Part shown: positions 24,915-33,000 of the stretch, piece by piece
How positions within the stretch are numbered: position 1 is the first letter of the stretch
Layout: the number at the start of each line of letters is the position of its first letter
Assembly (NCBI RefSeq): GCF_041346945.1
Contig: NZ_CP166850.1
Location: 8,292,501-8,356,500, forward strand
Direction: 5' to 3'
Length of the DNA stretch: 64,000 nt
Source: Amycolatopsis sp. cg9
GTDB lineage: Bacteria; Actinomycetota; Actinomycetes; Mycobacteriales; Pseudonocardiaceae
Position numbers and translations under genes: made by a program
Notes under the pieces: generated by a model
Seen by the model: the letters and a program-made list of their open reading frames with translations, nothing else
What the model was told of the DNA's origin: nothing
The model's database searches: none

Positions 24915-25430
24915 ATGCCCCTTCCCAGCACCTACGCCGAACGCAACTGCTCGCTCGCCAGGGCACTGGAGGTGGTCGGCGAGCGGTGGACGCTGCTGAT
25001 CATCCGCGACGCGTTCTTCGGCGTGCGCCGGTTCGGCGACTTCGCCACCCAGCTCGGCATCCCGCGCGCGGTGCTCACCAGCCGGCTGAAGTCCCTGGTG
25101 CAGGAGGGCGTGCTCGTCCGCGACGACGCCGGTTCCTACCGGCTGACCGAACGCGGCCTCGCCCTCTGGCCGGCGGTGCGCGCCCTGATGCACTGGGGCG
25201 ACGAGTCCTACTCGCCGGCCGGGGTCAAGCGCGCCCTGCGCCACGACGCCGACGGCGGGCTCGTCGACCCCGGGAACCGCTGCCTGGAGTGCGGTGCCCT
25301 CGTCCCGGTTCCGGAGATCCGCGTCGAGCCGGGCCCGGGCTACGAACCGGCGGCGGCGCCCGCCGACCCGGTCTCCGCCGAGATGAACCGGCCGCGGCTG
25401 CTGCTCGAACCGATCTCCGGGACCGCCTAA
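24915..25430 (+). CDS. HxlR family transcriptional regulator
   Basis: A 171-residue regulator. The HxlR core is clear: NCSLARALEVVGERWTLLII with the family cysteine, then RDAFFGVRRFGDFATQLGI and SRLKSLVQEGVLVRDD (wing). After residue 115 there is a C-terminal extension with CLECGALV and ending EPISGTA, longer than the usual about 110 residues. HxlR proteins sense quinones, aldehydes or other electrophiles, often through the N-terminal Cys. It is divergent from the ABM/NmrA pair with two matching operators between, so it very likely controls that pair. Confidence 0.87.
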   Translation: MPLPSTYAERNCSLARALEVVGERWTLLIIRDAFFGVRRFGDFATQLGIPRAVLTSRLKSLVQEGVLVRDDAGSYRLTERGLALWPAVRALMHWGDESYSPAGVKRALRHDADGGLVDPGNRCLECGALVPVPEIRVEPGPGYEPAAAPADPVSAEMNRPRLLLEPISGTA

Positions 25431-27082
25431 CCGCCGGGGATCCGGTACGCCACCCCGGCCCGTTCGATGTCTTCCAGGTCCTCGGCGTACAGCCCGCGGC
25501 CGGTGAACCGCTCCACCGCCACGAGGCCCTTTTCGTCGCTGTCGCGGTAGTCGGCCAGGTCGAGTCCCGCGAGGGCCGCCACCACCTCGGGGTCCGCGGC
25601 CGGCTCCCCCAGTCCCGGCTCGAACGACGCCAGCACCTCGCCCGCACGGGCCAGGGACAGCCGGGTCACCGCGTTGACGTTCCAGAACATGCTGGCCGCC
25701 CGGCCCGCCCGCGAGACCGCCGTCAGCACCTCTTCGTGCGAACCGTGGTAGCCGTTCTCCTCGATCACCAGGACGACGCCGCCACCGGCGTCCAGCACCG
25801 CCAGCCACGGGTCCGCGTACGCCTCCCTCAGCTCGGGCAAGGGCTCCGGCCGGTCCGGGTCCGCGCCGAAGCCGCGCACCACCTCCGCGGCGGGCAGGCC
25901 GGTGACCACCGTGACGGTCGCCGCCACGGTCAGCCGGGAGCGCCGGATCCAGCGGTAGCGCACCTCGGGCCGGTCGGCGACAGCCGGTTCGGGCTCGCCG
26001 CGCAGGCGGTGGCCGAGGCGGTCGGCGCGGGCGTGCACGAGGGGCGGCGCCGCGGGCGCCGCCCAGATCCAGACGTCGTAGCTCTCCACTTCCGGGTCGT
26101 CGCGGCCGTAGGCGTGCACGCGGACGCGGTAGTCGCCGGGCCACGGCGGCGTCGTCACGCCCACCCCCGCCGACGGCGCCAGGCCCGCCGAACCGTGTTC
26201 CGCGCGCCAGCCGAGGTCCACGACCTCTTCCCAGCCGAGCGTCTCCACCTCGGCGGGCGGCTCGGCGAGCACGCGGATGCCGACGCGCACCGGCCCGGCT
26301 TCGGTACCGGTGCGGATCACCACGCCGCCGCCGGCGGCTTCCGCCAGTCCGTTCTCCGCGAAGTCGCCGAACGCCGGGAAAGCACCTTCGGTCAAGGCGA
26401 ACACGTGGTCGCGGACGTCGACGAACGCGCTCCCGGACCGCGGGAGCCGGTACTCGGCGCGTTCCTTCTCCCGCACGGCCTCGGCGTACCCGGCGGGCAT
26501 CGGCGCGGCGCGGAGCAGCCCGGCCGCGACGCCGAGCGCCGTGCCGACGATGGCCGCGATCCCGGGCTGCCCGGCCTCGCGCGCAGCGATCGCCGTGGTC
26601 ACCAGCGCGATCGAGAGGTACCCGGCGCCGTGCGCGGCCGCGATCGCCGCTTCGTCGCCCGCGGCGGCCAGGAACGGCACGAGCGCGTCGTCGGCCACCA
26701 GGCCGGCGGTCAGGTCCGCCACGAGGTCGAGCAGGTCGGGCCGGAACTGGGCCAGCAACCGCATTTCCCGCACCGCTTCCGCTTCGCTGTCCGAGGACAG
26801 GAAGCCGAACGACCCGGACTGCGGCGGCGTCAGCTCCCCGGTCACCGGGGGCGCCGGGATCACCAGCCCGGCCAGGGTCAGCTCGACCGCCCCGTGCACG
26901 CGCTCGACCACCCACGACGGCACGGTCCGCAGCGAGCGCACGACTTCGGCTTCGGGCCAGTCCGGGAACCGCGGCGGCGGTTCGAGCGCCAGCCGGCCCA
27001 GCGCGGCCGCCGGCGCGGGCGGGAGCGCGGCTCGGACGACGGGCACGACGGCGGCCACGGCCGCGGCAAGGTTCTCCCCCAT
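25427..27082 (-). CDS. Large cytosolic protein with C-terminal DUF6461-like domain
   Basis: A 551-residue protein without signal peptide or clear membrane segments. The C-terminal part (about 430-551) shows WLAVLDAGGGVVLVIEENGY, SHEEVLTAVSRAGRAASMFW and NVNAVTRLSLARAGEVLAS, which match the DUF6461 pattern. The middle (280-390) is beta-rich (GDYRVRVHAYGRDDPEVESY), and the N-terminal 230 residues are helical, alanine-rich and not recognised. Function unknown. The ATG at 27082 was chosen because the longer open frame is antisense to the aldehyde dehydrogenase. Its stop overlaps the HxlR stop by 4 bases. Confidence 0.65.
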   Translation of the reverse strand: MGENLAAAVAAVVPVVRAALPPAPAAALGRLALEPPPRFPDWPEAEVVRSLRTVPSWVVERVHGAVELTLAGLVIPAPPVTGELTPPQSGSFGFLSSDSEAEAVREMRLLAQFRPDLLDLVADLTAGLVADDALVPFLAAAGDEAAIAAAHGAGYLSIALVTTAIAAREAGQPGIAAIVGTALGVAAGLLRAAPMPAGYAEAVREKERAEYRLPRSGSAFVDVRDHVFALTEGAFPAFGDFAENGLAEAAGGGVVIRTGTEAGPVRVGIRVLAEPPAEVETLGWEEVVDLGWRAEHGSAGLAPSAGVGVTTPPWPGDYRVRVHAYGRDDPEVESYDVWIWAAPAAPPLVHARADRLGHRLRGEPEPAVADRPEVRYRWIRRSRLTVAATVTVVTGLPAAEVVRGFGADPDRPEPLPELREAYADPWLAVLDAGGGVVLVIEENGYHGSHEEVLTAVSRAGRAASMFWNVNAVTRLSLARAGEVLASFEPGLGEPAADPEVVAALAGLDLADYRDSDEKGLVAVERFTGRGLYAEDLEDIERAGVAYRIPGG

Positions 27083-27185
27083 GCGGCCACTCTGCCAGAT
27101 CCGGAATTGGTTGAGCCTTGAACTACTCTTCCGCACAGTGGAATCGCCCACCCGGCGCCGACCGCGCGGGCACAGACTCGGGCGC

Positions 27186-28646
27186 ATGACCTTCCACCGC
27201 GAGCTGTTCATCGACGGCGAGGACGTGCCCGCCGAGGGCGGCCGCACCACCGAGGACACCAGCCCGTACACCGGCGAAGTGTTCGCGACCGTCGCCGCCG
27301 GGCAGCCCGCCGACGCCGGCCGCGCCGTCGAGGCCGCGCACCGCGCGTTCCCCGGCTGGGCCGCCACGGCACCCTCGGCGCGGCGCGCGATCTTCCTGAC
27401 GGCGGCGGAACTCCTCGACTCGCGCGCGGGCGACGCCGTCGCCCTGATGGCGGGCGAAGTCGGGGGTGCCGCTCCGTGGGCGCGGTTCAACGCCGGGCTC
27501 GCCGCGAACATCCTGCGCGAGGCCGCGGCGGCGACCACCCAGCCGCTGGGCGAAGTCCTGACCACCGAAACGCCCGGGCAGCTGTCATTGGCCGTGCGGG
27601 AGCCCGCCGGGGTCGTCGCCGCCTTCTCGCCGTGGAACGCGCCGCTGATCCTGGGGGTGCGGGCGATCGCGGTGCCGCTGGCGGTGGGCAACACCGTCGT
27701 GCTGAAGCCGAGCGAAGACGCGCCGATCGCGAGCGGCCTGTTCCTCGCCGACCTCTTCCGCGACGCCGGGCTGCCGCCGGGCGTGCTCAACGTCGTCACC
27801 AACGCCCGCGAGGACGCCGCCGACGTCGCGCGGGCGCTGATCGCCGACGACCGCGTCCGGATCGTCAACTTCACCGGCTCCACCGGCGTCGGCCGGATCA
27901 TCGGCACCACCGCCGCCCAGCACCTCAAGCCCGCCGTGCTGGAACTGGGCGGCAAGAACGCGCTGCTGGTGCTCGACGACGCCGACCTGGGCTACGCCGT
28001 GGACGCCGCCGCGTTCGGCGCGTTCCACAACGCCGGCCAGATCTGCATGTCCACCGACCGGGTCCTGGTGCACCACTCGATCGCCGAGGAGTTCACCGCG
28101 AAGCTGGCCGCGAAGGTGGGCGCGCTCCCGCACGGCGATCCCGCGGACCCGGCGACGGTCGTCGGCCCCACCATCGACGCCCGCGGTGCCCGGCACGTCG
28201 AAGAGCTGGTGGCGGAAGCGGTCGCGCGGGGCGCGCGGGTCCGCACCGGCGGCGGCCGGGCGTCCGGCGCGCGGTACGCCCCGACGGTGCTGGACAACGT
28301 CACCGCGGACATGCGGATCTTCCGGGAGGAGATCTTCGGCCCGGCCGTCACGGTGCTCGCGGTCGGCAGCGACGACGAAGCGGTCGAGATCGCCAACGAC
28401 ACCGAATACGGGCTCACGGCCGGCGTCATCACGGAGAACGCCGGCCGCGGCTTCGCACTGGCACGGCGGCTGCGGACCGGGATCGCCCACGTCGGCAACC
28501 AGACGATCGACGACGAAGCGCAGGCGCCGTTCGGCGGCGTGAAGTCCACCGGCTACGGGCGGTTCGGCGGCCGGTGGGGTGTCGAGGCGTTCACCGACAC
28601 GCGGTGGATCACCGTGGCCGGGCAGCACGGCTCCTTCCCGTTCTAG
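27186..28646 (+). CDS. Aldehyde dehydrogenase, vanillin/salicylaldehyde dehydrogenase-like
   Basis: A 486-residue aldehyde dehydrogenase. It shows FSPWNAPLILGVRAIAVPL, NTVVLKPSEDAPIAS, NFTGSTGVGRIIGTTAAQ, VLELGGKNALLVLDDADL (catalytic Glu) and NAGQICMSTDRVLV with C287 as nucleophile. The SPWNAPLILGVRA and QICMST forms are typical of aromatic aldehyde dehydrogenases (vanillin, salicylaldehyde, benzaldehyde), so an aromatic substrate is likely but inferred. The ATG at 27186 has no strong ribosome site. A possible promoter is TTGAGC about 70 bases upstream. The gene stands next to a cupin gene on the other strand. Confidence 0.88.
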   Translation: MTFHRELFIDGEDVPAEGGRTTEDTSPYTGEVFATVAAGQPADAGRAVEAAHRAFPGWAATAPSARRAIFLTAAELLDSRAGDAVALMAGEVGGAAPWARFNAGLAANILREAAAATTQPLGEVLTTETPGQLSLAVREPAGVVAAFSPWNAPLILGVRAIAVPLAVGNTVVLKPSEDAPIASGLFLADLFRDAGLPPGVLNVVTNAREDAADVARALIADDRVRIVNFTGSTGVGRIIGTTAAQHLKPAVLELGGKNALLVLDDADLGYAVDAAAFGAFHNAGQICMSTDRVLVHHSIAEEFTAKLAAKVGALPHGDPADPATVVGPTIDARGARHVEELVAEAVARGARVRTGGGRASGARYAPTVLDNVTADMRIFREEIFGPAVTVLAVGSDDEAVEIANDTEYGLTAGVITENAGRGFALARRLRTGIAHVGNQTIDDEAQAPFGGVKSTGYGRFGGRWGVEAFTDTRWITVAGQHGSFPF

Positions 28647-28978
28647 CCTTCCGGGTAGAACAGGAACAGGGTGCAGCCGGTGGTGCTGGCGGGCACGTGC
28701 CACGTCCCGGCCGGCGCGTGCAGGAACGTGCCCGCTGGGTAGTCGCGGGCCCCGTCGTGAAACGTGCCCGCGACGACGTAGACCTCTTCGGGGCCGGGCT
28801 CGTGGACGTCCCGGCGCGGCCACGACGTGCCGGCGTCCATCTCCAGAACGCCGGCGTGCGCACCGTCCGCGCCGGTCCACAGTGGACGGAACCGGATGCC
28901 GGGGAACAGTTCGCGGACCGGCGCTTCCGTGACGGCGGCGGAGGTGTAGCCGTCCTGGTCGAGGATCTCGGGGTGCAT
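28643..28978 (-). CDS. Cupin domain protein (ChrR-like)
   Basis: A 111-residue single-domain cupin. The two cupin motifs can be traced: TSWPRRDVHEPGPEEVYVVA (motif 1, with the usual first metal His replaced by an Arg and DVHE retained) and YPAGTFLHAPAGTWHVP (motif 2, P-x-G-x-x-H/W-H). The form resembles ChrR-type or dioxygenase-like cupins, and metal and substrate are unknown. The ATG at 28978 is the family-length start. It is divergent from the GlxA-type regulator 71 bases away and convergent with the aldehyde dehydrogenase. Confidence 0.78.
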   Translation of the reverse strand: MHPEILDQDGYTSAAVTEAPVRELFPGIRFRPLWTGADGAHAGVLEMDAGTSWPRRDVHEPGPEEVYVVAGTFHDGARDYPAGTFLHAPAGTWHVPASTTGCTLFLFYPEG

Positions 28979-29049
28979 GACCGCCACCCTGCCCGGCCGC
29001 GGCGGGCCCGCCCAGTGTCCGGGAAGACACCTTGGGGTACTTTCGTGCC

Positions 29050-29994
29050 ATGCACCGCGTGGTGGCACTGGTGCGGCCGGTGCAGTCGACGTTCGAGCTC
29101 GGCATCGCCGCCGAAGTCTTCGGCACGCCACGGGCCGGCGTGCCGCGGCACTACGAATTCGACGTGTGCGCGGAGACGCCGGGCCCGGTCCCGACGACGG
29201 CCGGTTACGCGATGTCCGTCCCCCGTGGACTGTCGGCGCTCGCCACCGCGGGCACCGTGCTCATCCCGGGCTGGGCGCCGGTCGAAGCCCCGCTGTCCCC
29301 GCGCGTCCGTCGCGCGCTGCTGCGGGCCCACGCCCGCGGCGCCCGCCTGGTGACCATCTGCTCCGGCGTGTTCGCCCTGGCCCGCACCGGCCTGCTGGAC
29401 GGCCGGTCCGCGACGACCCACTGGGCGCGCGCGGACCAGCTGAGCCGCGAATTCCCGCGGGTGCGCGTGGAACCGGACGTGTTGTACGTGGACCACGGCG
29501 ACGTCGCCACGAGCGCCGGCGCGGGCGCGGGGATCGACCTGTGCCTGCACCTCGTCCGGAAGGACCACGGAGCCGCGCACGCCGCCCTGGTCGCGCGGCA
29601 CATGGTGATGCCACCGCATCGGGAGGGCGGCCAGGCGCAGTTCGCCCCGCCGGTCGCGGCTCCGGACGCACTCGGCGGCCTCCTGGACTGGGCGGCCACC
29701 CGCCTCGGCACGGCGCTGTCGGTGAGCGACCTCGCCGCGCGGGCGGGCGTCTCCCGGCGCACGCTGGCCCGCCGCTTCACCGACCAGCTCGGCACGAGCC
29801 CCGGCGCGTGGCTGCTGGCCCGCCGGGTGACCGAGGCCCGCACCCTGCTGGAGGACACGGACCTGCCGGTGGAGGCGATCGCGACGCGGGTCGGGCTGAC
29901 GTCCGCGGTCAACCTGCGGCGGCGGTTCCGCGACCAGGTCGGGACCACGCCGGGGGCCTACCGCCGGGCGTTCCGGACCCCGGGCGCGCCCTGA
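29050..29994 (+). CDS. GlxA-type AraC family regulator (DJ-1/PfpI + AraC)
   Basis: A 314-residue regulator. Residues 1-180 form a DJ-1/PfpI-like domain (GTVLIPGWAPVEAPLSPRVR, then LVTICSGVFALARTGLLDGR with C-S-G at the elbow, then THWARADQL). Residues 215-314 carry the two AraC helix-turn-helix motifs (SVSDLAARAGVSRRTLARRF and DLPVEAIATRVGLTSAVNLR). Such GlxA-type regulators often control nearby amine or nitrogen genes. It is divergent from a cupin gene. The ATG at 29050 is preferred, and a TTG six codons upstream is possible. Confidence 0.88.
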   Translation: MHRVVALVRPVQSTFELGIAAEVFGTPRAGVPRHYEFDVCAETPGPVPTTAGYAMSVPRGLSALATAGTVLIPGWAPVEAPLSPRVRRALLRAHARGARLVTICSGVFALARTGLLDGRSATTHWARADQLSREFPRVRVEPDVLYVDHGDVATSAGAGAGIDLCLHLVRKDHGAAHAALVARHMVMPPHREGGQAQFAPPVAAPDALGGLLDWAATRLGTALSVSDLAARAGVSRRTLARRFTDQLGTSPGAWLLARRVTEARTLLEDTDLPVEAIATRVGLTSAVNLRRRFRDQVGTTPGAYRRAFRTPGAP

Positions 29995-30031
29995 CGTACA
30001 CCCGGGTGCGGGCTGTTACGGCGGGCCGCCG

Positions 30032-33000
30032 TCAGTTGGCTCCGATCCTGCCCTCCCCCGGGTCGCCGCCGCACGAGGCGGTCCGGGTGAGGACCGTTTT
30101 CTTGGACACCCCGTCCTGGACCAGGATCCCGACCGGTGAATAGAGGGTGTTCTTGGCTTCCATGCTCCACTCCCCGGCGGCGTTCGTGGAGAACGGCCCG
30201 TAGTACTTCGTCACCGTCGTGGTCAGGTACACCTCGACCTTGCGGTTCGGCGGATACCCGGTCGCCCGGATCTTCGTGAGGACGTAGGGCGATTCCGCGT
30301 GCCAGTCGCACGTCACCTCCACGTTCGTCGCCGGGTTCCACAGCTGGAAGCCGATCGTGCCGGAGAAGTCGCCGTACAGCAGGTAGTTCAGGGACTGCAA
30401 GTAGAACTGGTAGTTGTGGCCGGGGATCAGCCCTTCCACGGTCCACGACACGCCGGTCACCGGGTACGGCAGCTGCCGGAACCCGGTGTCGCCGGCCGAG
30501 ACGTCCTTCATGTAGATGAAGTAGCCCGTCGCGTTGGCCGCGGGCGTCCAGAGCAGGGTCGCCGAAAAGAAGTCGCGGACCGCGCGGAGGCTGGTGGGGC
30601 CGCGGGGGATGAAGCCGCCGGCGATCGAGGACGCCGTGGCCGAATACCCGCCGCCCAGGTAGCCGTTCAGGGAGCGGAGCTGGAATTCGTACGTCGCGCC
30701 GGGAACGAGGCCGTTGGCGAGCCAGGAAGCGCCCGAGACCGGGTAGGGCAGCTGCTTGAACGCCTCGCCTGCCGTCACGTTCCGCTGGTAGACGTAGTAG
30801 CCCGTCGCGTTCGCGGCCGGTGACCAGGAAAGGGCGACCTGCCCGTTGGCCTGCCCGGAGGCGACCGCGCGGAGGTTGCCCGGGCCCGCGGGCACCGCCC
30901 CGCTCGCGGTGACGGTCACGACGGCCGAGAACCCGCCCTCGATCAGGCCGTTGAGGGAGCGGAGCTGGAACTGGTAGACCGCGCCCGCGATCAGGCCGCG
31001 CGCGGTCCAGCTCGAGCCGGACACCGGGTAGGCCAGCTTGACGAGGTTCGGTTCGCCGGCCGTCGCGTTGCGGACGTAGACGTAGTAGCCGCTGGCGTTC
31101 GCCGCCGGGGTCCAGTTCAGGGTCACCGCGCGGTCGCCGGCCGTGGCGCGGAGGTTGCCCGGTCCGGCCGGGGTGATGCCGCCCGCCGTGACGCCGGCGA
31201 CGTTCGAGAACCCGCCGCGGATGAGCCCGTTGACCGACTGCAGCTTGAACTCGTACCGCCCGCCCGGCGTCAGCCCCGACGCCACCCAGCCCGACCCCGT
31301 GACCGGGAACTCCAGCTGGGTGAACCCGCCCTCGCCCGCGCTGACGTTCCGCACGTAGACGTAGTAGCCGGTGGCCGCGGCCGCCGGGGTCCACGCCAGC
31401 GTCGCCGAGTTCGTGCCCGGTGTCGCGCGCAGGTCGCCCGGGCCGGCCGGCGTCGTGCCCCCGGCCGTCACGCCGGCGACGTTGGAGAACCCGCCGCGGA
31501 CCAGCCCGTTGACCGGCTGCAGCTTGAACTCGTACCGCCCGCCCGGCGTCAGCCCCGACGCCACCCAGCCCGACCCCGTGACCGGGTACCGCAGCTGGGT
31601 GAAGTCGCCCTCGCCCGCGCTGACGTTCCGCACGTAGACGTAGTAACCGGTGGCCGCGGCGACCGGGGTCCACGCCAGCGTCGCCTGGCCGTTGCCCGCC
31701 GTCGCCCGCAGGTCGGTGACCGCCGCCGGGCGGGTGCCGGTCAGCGTGACGTCGGCGGTGTTGGAGAGGCCGCCCAGCAGGTAGCCGTTCACCGGCTGGA
31801 CGCGGTACTGGTAGTGCGCCCCGGGCACCAGGCCGGCGCTGACCCAGCTGGGCCCGGCGACCGGCCACGGCAGCCTGGTGAAGGCCGTCTCCCCGGCGCT
31901 GACGTTCTTGACGTGGACGTAGTAGCCGGTCGCGTTCGCCACCCGCGTCCACGACAAGGTCGCTTCGCCGTCGCCGGACGGTTCGGCGGTCAGGTCGGTC
32001 ACAGCCGCGGGCGTCGGCCCGGTCACGTTCGCGGTGGCCACGTTGGACAGCCCGCTCTTGAGCCTGCCGTTGGCCGCTTGCACCTGGAACTGGTACGTGC
32101 CACCGGGAGTCAGCCCTTCGGCCACCCACGTCGGACCCGGCACCGGCCACGGCAGCTGGGTGAACGCCGTCTCGCCCGCGGTGACGTTCTTCCGGAACAC
32201 GTAGTAGCCGGTCGCGTTCGCCACCGGCGTCCACGACAACGTCGCGATCCCGGTGCCGCCGCTCGCCGACAGGTTCGTCACGGCGTCCGGCGTCGCGCCG
32301 GTGACCGCCACCGTGGCCACGTTGGACAGCCCGCCGCGGATGTCGCCGTTGGCCGCCTGCAGCTGGAACTGGTACGTCTCCCCCGGGGCCAGCAGCTCGG
32401 CCACCCAGGTCGGGCCCGAAACCGGCCACGGCAGCTGGGTGAACGCCGTCTCGCCCGCGGTGACGTTCTTCCGGAACACGTAGTAGCCGGTCGCGTTCGC
32501 CACCGGCGTCCACGACAACGTCGCGAAGCCGTCGCCGGGAGCCGCCGAAAGGTCGGTCACGGCGTCCGGGGCCGGCCCGGTCGGCGTGACGGTCGCGACG
32601 TTCGAGAACACGCCTTCGGCCGACCCCTTGGTGGCCTTCAGCTGGAATTCGTAGGTGTGCCCGTTGGTCAGCAGCCCGGCGGTCCACTGTGGACCGGTGA
32701 CCGGGTACGGGAGCCGGGTGAACGCGGTCTCCCCCGCGGTGACGTCCCTGGTGTGCACGTAGTAGCCGGTCGCGCCGGGCGAGAGCGTCCACGACAGATC
32801 GGCTTGCCCGCTGCCCGGCGCGGCGCTCAGCTGGGGCGCCACCCGCGGTCCCAAGGGGACGGTGGGGTACGGCCGCGGGTACGCCTCGCCGACCGCCAGG
32901 TCGCCGGCCAGCGAGTCCGCGAACGCCGCCGCGATCTTCACCTCGCCCTGCGCGTTGGGGTGCGTCCCGTCCCACAGGTCGGCGGCCGGGACGATGTCCT

